A stretch of 64,000 nucleotides of DNA from Dioscorea cayenensis subsp. rotundata (GCF_009730915.1 NC_052475.1:1240001-1304000), one strand, 5' to 3'. Shown: positions 44,040 through 57,578, counted from the stretch's first letter. Translations and numbers: made by a program. The notes: generated by a model not told the origin, from the sequence alone.

Positions 44040-45721
44040 CATTTCTGACATTCAATTCTTGCAGGGTTTGTATTGATAATACAAGCTGCAGTGATTGTAC
44101 ACTAGTCAAGGTAACATCTTTTCTTTAGCCTTCATTCTTCTTCATTTGTTTTTCTGAGAATGAATTTGTTTCTGATCAGGTGGATAGCATGAACAAACCA
44201 GGGATACTGTTGGAGGTTGTGCAAGTACTGAGTGATCTAGACTTGTTCATCTCCAAGGCTTACATTTCATCAGATGGGAGATGGTTCATGGATGGTGATT
44301 AAGCAATCCATTGTCGTAGATTCACAGTTTCATTTAAAGGTTTCGCATGAGAAGATGACTAGTGAGTGTATATTTGTGCAGTTTTCCATGTGACCGATCA
44401 GCAGGGACGGAAACTCACCGACCCAAAGACGATTCAATACATCGAGAAGGCATGATCATTGACATTGCCTTCAATACATGCTCTTCGTTATATTTATCAC
44501 TGGCATTACTTGTTTATGGATTTCAGGCTTTAGGTCCAGAGAACAGAGATTTCGGCACCAAAGGCGATACTCTACCAGGAAAGTCTGTAGGAATGCACTT
44601 GGCTGGTGATCATACAGCCATTGAGCTCATCGGCACAGACCGCCCGGGACTGCTTTCTGAAATCTTTGCGGTTCTTACAAGTCTGCGTTGCAATGTAATT
44701 GCAGCTGAAGTCTGGACACACAACACTCACGTAGCTTGTGTCGTCTATGTTAACGATGAAATCACAATGTCTGCTGTCGATGATGCAAGCCGGCTTTCAC
44801 TGATGAAAGAACAGCTCAAGCATGTTTTAAGAGGACCTTTGCATGGTGGCAGAGAGGCTTGCACTAATATTTCTATCGGTTCTACTCATGTGGATCGTCG
44901 TCTGCACCAGTTAATGTTTGCAGACAGAGATTATGAGAGCCATGGAGGTGTCATGGATGAGCTCAGGCCTGTGATTTCTGTTGATCTTTGTGAGGACAAA
45001 GGATACTCTGTGGTGAATGTCAAGTGTAAAGACAGGCCTAAGTTGTTGTTCGATATTGTTTGCACACTTACAGACATGCAATTTGTTGTGTTTCATGCTT
45101 CTGCTTCTTCTGATGGTCCTTATGCTATGCAGGTATAAAACTCTATATGATTTAATCAAATCAAACACTTGTATATAGTTTGCAAATTGGATGGCGAGAA
45201 CTTTGTGATTTTGCAGGAGTTATATGTCAGGCAGAAGGATGGTTGCATTCTTGATTCAGATGATGACAAAGAGAAAGTTGTCAAGTGTCTCGAAGCAGCA
45301 ATTCTGAGAAGAGTTTCTGAAGTTTGTTTTGTGACTGTTCTCGATGTTTTGTTCGTTCTATAACTTCTGGGATGACTCACCATTGAGTTTCTTGCAGGGT
45401 TTGAGTCTGGAACTTTGCGGTAAAGACAGAGTTGGTTTGCTCTCGGATGTGACGCGGGTTCTCCGAGAACATGGTCTATCGGTCACAAGAGCTGATGTCA
45501 CGACCGTGGGAGAACAGGCGCTGAATGTGTTCTATGTCAGAGATGCATCTGGCAACCCTGTGGACATGAAAACTGTTGAGGCTCTTCGACGGGAGATTGG
45601 GCAGAAGGTGATGCTCAATGTGAAGAATGTGTCTGCCACCGCCACGAAGGCTCGCGAACCCAGTGGATGGGCAAAGATCAGCTTCACTTTTGGGAGTTTG
45701 CTTGAGAGATTCCTGACTTAG
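43899..45721 (+). CDS. ACR3: ACT-domain repeat protein, ACR3 type (seven exons)
   Basis: Exons 43899-43957, 44065-44110, 44180-44294, 44382-44449, 44527-45132, 45217-45321 and 45398-45721 give 440 aa. Four ACT domains can be followed: about 33-105 ([20 protein letters not shown]), about 125-200 ([20 protein letters not shown]), about 255-330 ([21 protein letters not shown]) and about 335-410 ([21 protein letters not shown]). The start [20 protein letters not shown] and the tail [17 protein letters not shown] match Arabidopsis ACR3 more closely than ACR4 or ACR8. ACR proteins are thought to be amino-acid sensors or regulators; the exact ligand is unknown. Intron 4 (44450-44526, 77 bp) begins with GC, and there is no GT nearby that could serve, so a GC-AG intron is required to keep frame. 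Intron 1 holds a TA repeat (about 43994-44037). Confidence 0.93.
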
Positions 45722-46045
45722 TTCTGTAAACAGAACCCTGCTTTGTATTTTCTTCTCTTGCATGAATATACTGCAGTGACATAAGTAACTTCCTTGGAAG
45801 TTAATCTTGATCTTTTAGTCGAGTGTATGTAAATATGAAAATTGTATATATAAATTCATTTTGAGTGTGACTTTTCAAGAATTTATTTTGAATATGATTT
45901 TACTGATGGAACAAGGAAGGTTTTACTACAAATCTTGAGAAATGAATTCACTTGGGACACAGATATCAGTTTCCATACATCTCTTATTTTGAGTTGATAA
46001 CAAATGAAATAAGTCTTCGTTCGGAGCCATTATTTGTTGTGGTGT

Positions 46046-48147
46046 TCAGGGCTCATCGTCCACATCGTATGCCGGATTGCAAAGACATCGAAAGAGCCTG
46101 CCGATCCCCTGAACATGAAGAGCAGGTTCAAATAATCAGAAATTATTCATGAGAAGGAAATGACAGAAACGAAATATAAGCATGCCTGAGTGATGAAAGG
46201 AGTCCGATATGTGACCATTCTTGGTATTTCCTCGACAGAGCTATCATCTGAACTGTCACCATCATCTTCTGATAAATTTTTCCTCGGCACCTCAGCTTGT
46301 GATTCTTGCTTTTCCCTCTGCATAAAATTGGTGTCAAATGAAATCCGTAACCGTGTATTAGCAAAGTACATTAATGTCAGTACGATTATGCAGATGTCAT
46401 ACCTGAAAAGTTTTGCCGAGAATTTTAAGAGCGAGAGCCCTGGCCTTGAGTTCATCCTTCTTGACATCATTTTCATGCAATACCTATTTTTCAATTCATC
46501 AATGGTTTACGAGCTTAAATAAAAAACTCTCCATTTCCAGTTTATTTTTACTTAAACATAATATCAGTAATCTTTTGCTGAATTCCTGTTAAACTTGAGT
46601 AACTTGAAAATGATCTTCATTTCTGAAAGCAAGTCAACTGGCCCTTACCAATTGGCAAACATGTAGAAGAGTAACTTCGATATCAACTACATTTAGTTTC
46701 CATAATGAGTTTATCATCAAGTCCCGGTTCATCTTCATATGCAGTTCGGCATCTTTATCAGTACTGCAACCATCTTCATTGAATTGCTGGCAGAGGTCTT
46801 CTTGTAATCTCAGTAACTGCAAAGCACCTGGGTCACTTCTCAGAAAATTAGCTAAATCGTCAGGAATAAGAGTTCTGTAGTCATAATCTCGCAAAAGATA
46901 AACATATAAACCTTTTGCTGCCGTGATTTGTGACTTCCAGAAATGTCCCTTGTTGCGCACCCACTCGGCCAAAAATGGTACTCCGAGATACATCACCTTC
47001 TTACCCAATTCTTTTGCAGCTTGTCTAGCATAAATGTACCCAATTGTATGCAGAATTTCAACTCCAAAAGCTGTAATTGCATCACAATTCCATTTATCTC
47101 TGAGAAACTAAACAAACCAATAAACAATCAGAGGATTCGAAGCGAAAGCAAACCAGTGGCAGTAAGACGCTTTGCTTCAGTATCAGCATGCCGTATGAAT
47201 CCCTCTTTATCACCGCGCACATATTGGTTAAGAAAGTCTCTTAACAACTGAGCAAGTTTTTCTTCTCTTTCCCTCTGAACAGCCTTCATAAAATATATAT
47301 ATATATATTGAAATTATTAGTAGAAGTAAAGATGATTCAATTCAATGTTGAAGTTTTTCATCAATATTAACTTACCTTTAATCTCTCTTGAAGTTTCTCA
47401 GGATTGTCATTTTCACTGATTAATTCAGAGGAAGCCATTGATGCCATTGCAAGGTGTCCTATATAATTCTCAAATTGTTCACTGCCGAACAGAATTGTAA
47501 AGACGGCCGTAGCATCCAACAAATTATCCCTAACAAGTTGCAGAAAAATAAAAATTCTAGTATGCAAGCTTCTCAATGTTTTCGCACCCCGAAAAATAAA
47601 AGGAATTCTTACCTACCTGGATATACTGCATTTACCATTTCCATCATAAGCCTTTCTTTGCACAGGATCACTCAAGACTTGATAAGCTTCACCAAGTTCC
47701 TGGAAAAGTATGCATTTACCAATCACTCAGACAAGTTTTCAATCAAGAATTTATCACAGATCTCATATATGAAGTTTCCAAATTATTTTTTCAATGAAAA
47801 ACAACCAAAAAAACCGAGTATATATATTGAAAAAAATGAAGTACTGAATCAAATGTATCTCACAATGTAAATAACACTCACCTGGAATTTCTCAGCAGCT
47901 TGAGGATCATTTGGATTCTTATCAGGATGAACCAATCTTGCCTGCAGCATCAACATAATGAAAAACAATCCAAAATGAACTCATTGCTCTATAGATTAAA
48001 TAACAAAGATCAATAATTAATTGGATTGCTGAAGATGAACACACAAACAATGCTCAGAGAACAAGATTTATTGAACTCCCTGCATTCTAGCCAGCAAAAT
48101 TACAATACAATCACAGAAAGAGAAGAAAAAGAAAGCTTTTTTTTTCC

Positions 48148-48194
<47 letters not shown>

Positions 48195-48415
48195 GGATTA
48201 CTGAAGAGTTATACGCACAAATCTCATTCTAGAAATCACTATGAACCAAAGAAGCAGAATTTCAATGCAATCATAGAAAGAGGAGAAGAAAAAAGAAGAT
48301 TTTTTTGAATTTTTTATTTGAATTTTTCCCAGAATCACACCTTGAGATAGTAAGCCCGGCGGATCTCCTCCTCCGTCGCCGACGATGCAACACCGAGAAC
48401 CTCATAGTACTCCAT
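46046..48415 (-). CDS. DnaJ protein with DnaJ-X domain (ten exons)
   Basis: Exons on the minus strand: 48341-48415, 47882-47941, 47617-47699, 47376-47529, 47154-47283, 46912-47070, 46649-46827, 46403-46483, 46186-46317 and 46046-46108, giving 371 aa. The J domain is at the N-terminus ([20 protein letters not shown], with HPD at about 30-32: [17 protein letters not shown]) and contacts Hsp70. A DnaJ-X region follows ([73 protein letters not shown]). This is the family of Arabidopsis DNAJ10 and relatives, soluble type-C J proteins. An acidic serine-rich stretch precedes the end. The last intron (46109-46185) appears to start with GC; a GT donor 15 bases further in would add five residues. Intron 1 contains a CT microsatellite. 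Confidence 0.88.
48152..48191. repeat. CT microsatellite in DnaJ intron 1
   Basis: About 20 TC/CT units, in the intron between exons 1 and 2 of the minus-strand DnaJ gene. Confidence 0.9.
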
Positions 48416-49258
48416 CTCCAACTCACAGCCCAAATCCTCTCCAACAACCCATCTTTCTCTTGCGATAAAGAACTAGAGGAATCGCACAAGGCCCACATGA
48501 GCTTCTTTCCAGTTCCGCAGCGAGATTAAAGAAATCCCGGGATAGAAGAAGAAAGATATGGCAGGCCTTTCCTGCTTCTCTTCTCTCTTTGTTTAATGGC
48601 GATGAGGGGACGAAGTGCTGGGTTTCTGGGCTGGCGCCGACCCCCAAAGGCGCCACCTTTGCAGGAAAAAAAAACACAAGGTCTTGATGATTAGGGCTTG
48701 TGATTAACGCCTTTATCTTTGCAGGTCATCACTACAAGCTCTAACAATGGTCTCCATTCATCAAATTCTCAACCCAAAATCCAAACTTTAATGGATTTTA
48801 ACAAGAAAAATCCCAACTTTCTTCTTTTCTTCCATTAATATTAAACAATTGCTGTCTAGATACATAGCCAATTCTTTAATCCATAAACAGTAATTTATCT
48901 GTTTTTGACAAAGGTTAATGGCTCGAGGCTACTCCCAAACATGATTCTTTTGGTAAAAATTTCAAAGTCTTTTGTTCTCTTCTCAACCACATAAGTCTTG
49001 TGACTTCATTAAATTAACTTTATTTCTTTTGACTGGCCTAATCTTGATAGACTTTGAGAGATCTGAATTTCTGTTTGTCCAATTGTGACAATAATTCTTA
49101 TAAGGACACAACACAGACCTCACTGTTTATCTGATCCATTGCATGTTTCTGCAGAAACTGTCCTATCTCTTCTGTAATTTTCTTTTATATTTTCATCATC
49201 TTCTATTTTTTTTTTTGTGATCTTTGAATGTGAATTCACCCAAAAAAAAACAGAGAAA
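48416..49258. promoter_or_regulatory. Divergent intergenic region between DnaJ and U-box genes
   Basis: An 843-bp region between two head-to-head start codons. It should contain both promoters. I do not see a clear TATA box for either gene. In the U-box mRNA an in-frame ATG 14 codons upstream (49217) could give a short N-terminal extension. Confidence 0.5.
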
Positions 49259-50452
49259 ATGTCAATGAGCATCCCTCACTTGTTTTTATGTCCGATTAGT
49301 CTTGATTTGTTAACTGATCCGGTGACGCTGAGCACCGGGCAGACATACGACAGGCTGAGTATCGAGCGGTGGCTCGCCGGAGGCAATCTAACTTGTCCGG
49401 TGACAATGCAGAGGCTTCAGGATACAACTCTTGTTCCAAACCATACTCTTCGGCATCTTATCGATCAATGGTTGCTTACTGACTGTCTAACAAGCAATGA
49501 CAAGAGCTGCAACTTCTCATTAGGTACTCTCAAGCTCAATCTCCAGTCTTCAGATACAAGCCTTAATGTAAAGCTTGAAAGTGTGAAGAAAGTGAGGATC
49601 TTATCAATGGAATCAGACACTGGACAAGTTTGTCTTATCCAACTGGGTTTCTTTCCTTTGCTGCTGCAATTGATTTTGGAGGCATCTCATGAATTCAATG
49701 ATGATTTTCAGCTTGTTGAAGTTGCTCTGGATTGCATTCTCAGTCTTTCACCTTCTTCTTCTTCTTCTTCTTCTTCTTCTTCTCACTTGGAGTTCTTGAA
49801 CATTTTGAAGAAGGATCAAAATTTGGTTTCACTGTTACATCTCTTGGAACAAGGCAATGGGAGGGTCAAGACCAGCATATGTTATCTCATTGAAAGGATT
49901 GCTTCATCTCCAGTGACATTAGATTTATGTTCAGTTATTGGCCAGTCTCAAAAAGTACTCCAAGTGCTTGTTTCTCTGATAACCGATGCCGATTCCCAGG
50001 CATCAGAGGCGGCAGTGAGAGCTTTATCTGGCATTTGTTCCTTAGAAGCTAACCGCAGCAATGCTATCAAAGAAGGCGCCACGGACAATCTGGTTGCATA
50101 TCTATCGGGTTCTAAACGACGAAATGCAACCCAGGCACTGTCAGCAATTGAAATCTTGTCAGCAATGGATGAAGGAAAGAAGATGCTGATAAAGAACAGG
50201 AATGCAGTTAAAATCCTCGTTAAAATGTTGTTCAAAGTATCATCAGATCATCAAGGGAGTGAGCATGCAGTGAGTGCATTGTTACTACTCTGCCGGGAAT
50301 CTCCACGGGTACGATCAGAGGCGGTGATTGCCGGAGCTTTGACGCAACTTCTCCTCCTTCTTCAGAGCCAGTGCAGTGCCAAAGCCAAGAGCAAGGCCAG
50401 AGCTCTGCTGAAGCTACTAAGCTGCACTTGCCATTCCTACCATTCCATGTAA
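49259..50452 (+). CDS. U-box/ARM-repeat E3 ubiquitin ligase (PUB27/28/29 type)
   Basis: Intronless. I chose the ATG at 49259 (397 aa), because MSMSIPHLFLCPISLDLL resembles the start of family members; the in-frame ATG at 49217 would add 14 residues. The U-box spans about residues 5-78 (LFLCPISLDLLTDPVTLSTG, TYDRLSIERWLAGG, CPVTMQ, VPNHTLRHLIDQWL) and binds ubiquitin-charged E2. A series of ARM/HEAT-like helices follows (for example SEAAVRALSGICSLEANRSN, ALSAIEILSAMDEGKKMLI, SEHAVSALLLLCRESPRVR). A ten-serine run lies near residue 170. The short intronless type with this U-box start resembles the PUB27-29 group in Arabidopsis, close to the PUB25/26 stress and immunity regulators. Substrate cannot be predicted. 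Confidence 0.9.
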   Translation: MSMSIPHLFLCPISLDLLTDPVTLSTGQTYDRLSIERWLAGGNLTCPVTMQRLQDTTLVPNHTLRHLIDQWLLTDCLTSNDKSCNFSLGTLKLNLQSSDTSLNVKLESVKKVRILSMESDTGQVCLIQLGFFPLLLQLILEASHEFNDDFQLVEVALDCILSLSPSSSSSSSSSSHLEFLNILKKDQNLVSLLHLLEQGNGRVKTSICYLIERIASSPVTLDLCSVIGQSQKVLQVLVSLITDADSQASEAAVRALSGICSLEANRSNAIKEGATDNLVAYLSGSKRRNATQALSAIEILSAMDEGKKMLIKNRNAVKILVKMLFKVSSDHQGSEHAVSALLLLCRESPRVRSEAVIAGALTQLLLLLQSQCSAKAKSKARALLKLLSCTCHSYHSM

Positions 50453-51138
50453 ACTGTTTTCAGAAGTCTTGATTAGTGGATTAGAGATAAGAGTTTACAT
50501 TCAGTGATAAGTTTTCCAATTTAATTCAACTTTTTTAATTCTCTATCAATGTTATTGACTGAGTGACAAAAACAAAAAATGAAGTTGAAACAATGATTGA
50601 CAAAATTATGAGTTTTTATCAGATTCATGTCAGATTGAATGCATATGAACAGCAGGAAAGAGTTGCCAATTGGAAGTGTACTCTTCTGCCAGTCCAGCCT
50701 GTTGTCTGGTCACTCATGATTAATGAAATGAATCAACATCCTTTTCATCTATCATTTAGTGAAAGGACACGACAAATCTATTCCAAAACAAACTTAAATC
50801 TATCCTGAAAACAGGGAGATTCTGCTGTTGTGTTGGCTTTTTGCTGCATGACATTGTTAAATCTCATATTTGCAAAAAAGAAAGATGCAATTACTCGAAG
50901 CTGTCGTGCAAATTGATCTAAGTAAAATCGAGCGGTATCATTCTGGTCTTGACACACAGATTGTATAGAAATATTTAACAAAAATATTGTAAAGAAATAT
51001 CAAACAAAACATGACTAAATTTACATGGAACAGTGATTGTTAGCACAAAAGGATGCTCTGTAATCTTGGGTTTTCGGGTTAAGTGAAGTATTGCTTCTTG
51101 AGAGGATAAGGTCGAGAAATCGAGACAAAATCATGTGC
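50453..51138. other. Spacer between convergent U-box and PP2C genes
   Basis: Contains the 3' ends of both genes. An open frame at 50563-50808 has no recognisable features and is not called. Confidence 0.5.
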
Positions 51139-54100
51139 TCATGGATTGTTGAATAGAACAACGATACAAGTGATGTTATCGCCACTCCCTCTGGTGTATG
51201 CCTCGTGTATAAGTTTCCTAGAAGCTGTTTCGGCGTCTGATATAGACTGAACTATCTCTACAGCATCCTGTAACACACAGTGCACCATTATTATGGTTGT
51301 TCAATACAAGAAAAGCTATACTTTTAGGTTTAAGTTAACCTCATTGAGGAAATAAAAGGTATGAAAATGCGATCATAGTAGAGCGCAGAAGACATCAAAT
51401 TTAAGACTCAATTCAACAATTCGAGGAAAGTAGCAGTAGTAAATGCATTTGATTTTGTACCAGAAGATAAAGAGTCTTGAGAACATCATAATATTTCTTC
51501 AATATCCTATAACAAACTAAAACCAAAATAAAAAGGAAAGGAGACATTACTTATTTCATTATTATGATAAGAAAACCTAAGATTCATTTCATTATGAATA
51601 TCTTTTGACTCCTCATCTAAAATTCCACAGTTCCATGGGTGTGCTCTTCGAGTATATATTCCAAAACAAAAAATTCCATATAGGTAATTACCTTATTGGA
51701 TACAACATTCCACAGTCCATCACTTGCAATTATCAAGAATTCAATACCTTCAATCTCTTCTTCCTAAGGAGAACAAAAAGAAAGAAAGGATTAAGATGCA
51801 TGAGATACCTTTAAGCAGAACACCAAGGAAGTGAGGCAAAGAAGGAATCATGTGGATAAAGATATAAAAGGAATTGATTAAGACAATAATTTGAAAACTA
51901 CAACATATCTGCCAAAACATTTCCGTAAGATATCCTGCGGCAATTAATCAAAGGCTTCTGTATCATATCATTGTTCCAGAGTACATTGCTGACAAGGCTT
52001 TTCCTAATCTAAAATATGATAGAATAATGGGAAAATTTTCTTCCTTTAGGAAGACTTCATTCATTATTACGGAAATAATTGGGTAAAGGAATGAACAATT
52101 GGGCAACAATTATGCGGCTAGTGCATAACAATTAACAAAGACAATTCATTTAAGTACAATTTTATATTGCAAAATTCACAGTATAACACTTTGAGATGAT
52201 GTTTTATTTAGAATTCAGCATATTCTATGATACAAAGCATAAGATGGACATTTTCTCTTCTTCATTATTGATGTGCATCCGTCATTATCAGATCATTAAT
52301 AGGCAAATTAAATAAGGTAAATCAGGGAGAGTTTTATTTTTTTTAATTTTTTTATTCAGATAACATTTTAGCATATAAGTTTATAACTTGCATAAAACAC
52401 ACTATCATGAAGTTACAACAGAATGAGTTTTGAGCTAGCAATGTTGCACATATGTGGAAGATCTATTTTAAACAAGTCATACTTCAAACATTTAATTAAT
52501 GTGCAACTGACCTGAATTTCTGGCTCAGCAACAACATATGGCTTAAGTAATCTATCTCCAAATGCACGAGAAACAGCGAGAACACCCCCAACACGCCAAG
52601 TTCCTTAAAATGCCAAGCATGAATTGAAATGCATAAGGTCAGTTCTTGAGAGTGTCCACCCAAAGAAGCAAAAAAACAATTCAAATCATCAAGAATTTTA
52701 GATTGAATACCAGCCCAAATGATGAATCCCCCTGCATTTTCAATTCTCTCACGCTCATCTGATCTATCCGGCTTGTGATCAACAGACAATGGGATTGCTA
52801 CAGAATGTGAAATAATCATCTTGACAATCAGACAAAAGGATTTGACAGCAACAAATCATTGTTCAGAAAAGAAAAATAAAACATCCATTAGCATGTTTTT
52901 TATTAATTAACAAATGGCCATGCGACAATAAGATGCTATGTAAACCTATTGGGGTTAACTATGCATGACAACAGGGAATTGATTGCATTTAATGGTTGAG
53001 CACCATTACACTATTTTTTTTCCCCTTCTTTCCTGCAATATTTATTTCATATTAGATCTTGCTTTGTATAGCATGAGTTGCCTTTATTGCTATTGTGTAT
53101 ATTTGTATACAAATTGATGAATGAAGGGGAGCCAATCAAGGAAAAGATATTACTGCAATTTGTCCACAAATCTTGGTGACCTCTCAAGCAAAAACCATCA
53201 AATTTTATGTTTCAAGACCTTTATAATGCTGCTATACACTTCCTAAAAATACCAGACATGTATAACTAAAACCATATACATTAGTTAATTACCAAAATAA
53301 TACTAATGTCAAAACTGATTACTCATTGTACAAGGAGGAAGGTGAACCTGAGCCAGATCTACAAGCAACAACTCTGGAATCTCCAACATTTGCCACAAAA
53401 ATATGATTGCCTAGCAAAACAGCAGTTGATGCAGTAGAACCAGCATCTTTAAGCATCCCTTTATCTTGATTAAGATAATCAACATCTGTCTGCTCAAATG
53501 CTTCAGCTGGAACAGAGGATGATAAAATTATCAGATAAAAATATAGAAAAGTGAAAGTCAAAAATCAGACATGAAGATAGAATCAGCAATTAAAAATCCA
53601 CCAACCACAGACCAATGGCTGACTTTGTGTCATTAACAAACTCTGGATGATTGCTCACATTCTTGAAAAGGTTGTTCTTAAGATACTCTGCAACTCGGGG
53701 ACCTCCATGACCTATGAATTGCGTATAAACAAGAGACCAATAAATAACATCACTGAAACAATATTTAGAACATCAAACTAAAATACATGAGGAATTGTCT
53801 GGACATAATACGCTAAGCATGTAGATAAGTGAACTACTTCAGCCCTTAGCTCAAACAATTTGATTGAAAATTTGAAATCAACAGTGAAACTTCCAGTGAA
53901 GAAACTTAATGTTGCATTCTATTTCAACAAGAAAACATTAGCAGCAGGGAATTTAGCAATACCATCAAAAACTCCAAAAAATGCAGCCATCTGACCATCA
54001 ACTTCTGATATCCTTGTTACAAAGAAATCCTCCATTGATGCCCTTTTTCCCTTGAAAGACGAGTATCCATAGCTGAACCATCCCTTTTTATTCCCAGTAA

Positions 54101-54680
54101 GGAAGCTACAACCAAAGAGCCAATTTAGGCAACACTCAAAGTTCATAGCTTTAAGCTTTAAATAACAAATGACAATCATTTATAAACTCAAAAAACCACA
54201 CCAGCACAATCTAGAAAACCAGCAACTGAAGCTAATCATCTAAACAAAATCTGATCATGATGCTAATGAATTCTCTGATCTTATTTCACAAAACATTCCT
54301 ATGCTTAAAACCGAGGTAGACTAAAAAAATGAACTCAAACTACTTCTCTAATTCTCTTGAAATAATGCACAAAATATCAGCCAAAAAAGAAACAAAATAA
54401 TCTGTTTTCATGATGAAGAACTAGATTTTCACTTATAATTCCTTGTGAATACTAACAACTGAACATCAATCTATCGCCAAGATCTCTCATTTCTCATTGA
54501 AATCATCCAAAATTTCCATCTTTAATCCTCCTATTTCAATCTCATATCTTACAAACACCCGGAAACCTCAAAACCACCAAAATCATCAGAAAAAAAAAAA
54601 GCAATGAAAATCCAGAAACAGAAGAATTCCCACCTGATGCCCCCACCGCTGAAGAGGGCGTCGGAGTCCGGCAGCGTCAT
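51139..54680 (-). CDS. Protein phosphatase 2C, WIN2-like subfamily (eight exons)
   Basis: Exons on the minus strand: 54634-54680, 53963-54105, 53613-53711, 53348-53506, 52711-52797, 52512-52603, 51692-51763 and 51139-51267, giving 275 aa. The Mn/Mg-binding PPM motifs are all present: [75 protein letters not shown] and the final SGDNIT. It is a cytosolic or nuclear Ser/Thr phosphatase without a signal peptide or membrane segment. Sequence order is close to Arabidopsis At4g31750 (WIN2) and relatives, but the protein ends soon after the last metal-binding motif and lacks their C-terminal tail. Nothing suggests inactivity. Confidence 0.92.
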
Positions 54681-57578
54681 TGTCGATCGCCGACGAGCCG
54701 AGGAACGGCGATCATCCGAGGCTTATCGGATTCGGATCTTGGAGAGCTAGACCCGATATCTTTGTTTCCATCTGCGCGAGGGAAACGGGGGAGTCACGCA
54801 CGCAAACGCTAATCAACATCACGTGATTTATGCGCTACGTGGTCCAATACATTTTAGACACGTATACACTCATTTCCTGTTTGAGATATTATAGCCCATC
54901 TCACGACGCGGTTTGCATGATTGAAGGTAGAACCCACCTATCTTGCCTACACGTGTCCTAAACTCCTAATCTTAATTTACTCGCTGATTAAAAAAATAAA
55001 TTGTGAAAATCACAGGTATTCCTTCACATATTCATCAATTTTCATTTGGTCCTCGACTTGTGAAACCTATCCTCGACCCTGCCCCCCGAACTTAAGTTTA
55101 TGGAAAAAAAAAATTCTCATCTCGTCGCAGGAGATTACCTAAGTTCAGAGATTCACTGTCTCTTGCCCCTGTTTAATTTTTTGAAATCTATTAAATAAAT
55201 CAAATATATTATATTTTAATAATATATATATTTATTAAATATAGAATAATATTATATATTATATATGTATATAATATTAAAATTATATATTTAGAAACTG
55301 GGTAAGGGAGGGGGCGAGGAAAGGATTCCCCAGGTCCGACCCTAATGGGGATTTACATTTCTACCCCACCCCTGATCGCGTCCCCCTCATTTTAACCTGG
55401 CTCTAGTCCCATCAGGACAGGGAATATTTCTTTCGGGTCAAGGTAAATTGACACTCTATCATTTGGTCCTTGGCACTAAATGACTTAGTTTTTTTAAAAA
55501 AATTAAATTTAAAGGTTAAATACTATACTAAACAAATAAACTAAAATGACTAAAGAGAAGACGTTTTTAAGTGCATATTTAAAAATTATGGAAATAAAAT
55601 GAAGAATGTTTGGAGTGGAAGGTTTGATATTTTTGTTATGTGGTGGCATTGAATGGAAGGGTTCATGCATTAATTAATTTTAAGGTGCTCAATAATGGAG
55701 GGACATTGAAAAGAAAATTATCATGTCTCTCTGTTTGGGGCCTTGGGCAGTGAACACATGGCTCACAATTAATTATTCTTTATTTTATTTTATTATCATT
55801 TATTTTTTTCATTTTTTTTCCGATGCAATAATAATGCTAAAGAAAAAGATGGTCAAAATGTTTGTAAAGATACATTGAAATTTCTATGATTTAAAAATAT
55901 AATTTTCATTTATTTTCTTTTATTGGTTTAAGTTTTAGTTGAGATTTGAAACTTTTTTTATCATAATATTTTATTTTGTATATAATTTTATAAATAATAA
56001 ACATATTTTTCATGTGTTTCTTATATAAATATAGATTGCATTCGGGCCCAACTTATTAATTCAACCCATTAGCAACATCTATTCATTGTTTGAAGGCTTC
56101 ACTCAGCCCATGTTCTGGCCCATATTTGTTTTTGCTTTTATAATTATTAAAAATATATGAAAGCTATTCAAGACATTAAAATCAAAAGATTATTTAATAA
56201 ATGGTAATTTTTTTATTGATACATGGGATGTTTAACACAGCAACTTGTCTTGGATTAGTGAAAAAATCTATTTTTTTTTTAAACTCTTAATATTTCGTCT
56301 AAACTGATTTAAAACATATACTCTTTGTTTTTGGTTTTTAAAGAACCCATAAATGTTTTTTTTTTTTTTTAAATTTTAAATGTCCAATAAAAAGAATACC
56401 AGCCATAAACTTAATTTCAATTATGTTTGAATGGTTCACAAGAGTTCTCTATGGACCATATACATATATATTTAAAAACAATATGAATTGATAAAGAAAC
56501 CCTCAAGTGTAGTTCACACGTGTGTTTCCATTCTATAAATTAAAATTTTCTCTATCAAACATTTATGAATTATGATGAATGTTTTTGCAACACTTGGCAT
56601 ATTTCTCTTAAGTCCACATGTCCTTCAACTCTTCAAAATTCATTAATTCTCTAACATCAATATCAAAACCTATATTTCCTTCACATGCTATTAATCCATA
56701 AATCCAACTCATCAATGCATTCTCACAACAAGAACTATTTATTATTATTTTTTAAAATTATCTTTAATATTTTATTTCAATTTTTTATTAAAATTATATA
56801 TATATATAATATAAAAATATAAATTAGAGATAATTTGGAAAAATAATTAATTTTTTAATAAAATTTATAAAATAATTAAATTTCTTGGTATGTGAGATTC
56901 CATTAATCATGACAGATAAAAAAAATAAGAGAAGTATTAATCAATATCCATTTAAAATATTAAACCATACTAAAACTTTTATTTATTTATCTATTATTAT
57001 ATTTAATGAATAAAAGAGAAAACGACTCTTTTTAAGAGAAATTAAAGACATGTATAGATGTGGAATATTAATACATCAACATACATGTGTCTTTACTTTG
57101 TATAAATTTTGGAGTTCAATTTTGAGTCTTCTCTGAAATAAACACTCTGGGTAAAAGACCCAGTGTCAACCACACAAGAAGTGACTCACTTATTTAGCAT
57201 GAAGTGCCACTCATGAACTTTAAACTAAACGGGAAGATCACACTTTATAGCATGTTAGATTCAGGATGTTCATAAATAACATGATAGTGGAAAAAGGGAT
57301 CTAAAGAAACACATATGAATATCTAGACTCTGAGTTGGAATCCAACACCATCTTTCACCTTTTGCTTAGCCAGGAAATATTCCAAGACCATCACTATCTC
57401 TAAGATCATGAACACAATAACATGATTCCCATTTTCATACACAAAACATGGGGACAAAATCTCATTCACACAAGTCTTTGCCTGGTTTTACATTGAAATA
57501 TTTGATTTTCTTTACAACATTAATGCAATTTATAAAACACACATAAAAATATTAATAGAATTAATAATGGACGTAGTT
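54681..57578. other. Long AT-rich intergenic region
   Basis: No gene is recognised across about 2.9 kb. A less AT-rich patch at about 55,070-55,450 contains C- and G-runs in opposite orientation around an AT-only core (about 55,180-55,290), which may be a decayed foldback element, but the ends cannot be defined. Further on there are AT tracts and poly-T runs (about 56,270 and 56,358). The left end is the PP2C promoter and the right end the YUCCA promoter. Confidence 0.5.

Noticed and set aside
44362-44526. Continuous open frame through ACR3 exon 4, intron 4 and exon 5
   Set aside because: The continuous reading uses the wrong frame for exon 4, which loses the conserved [14 protein letters not shown] stretch. 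A 77-bp GC-AG intron restores the family sequence on both sides.
55070-55450. GC-rich patch around an AT-only core as a foldback transposon
   Set aside because: The arms are only vaguely complementary and no terminal repeats or target duplications could be placed.
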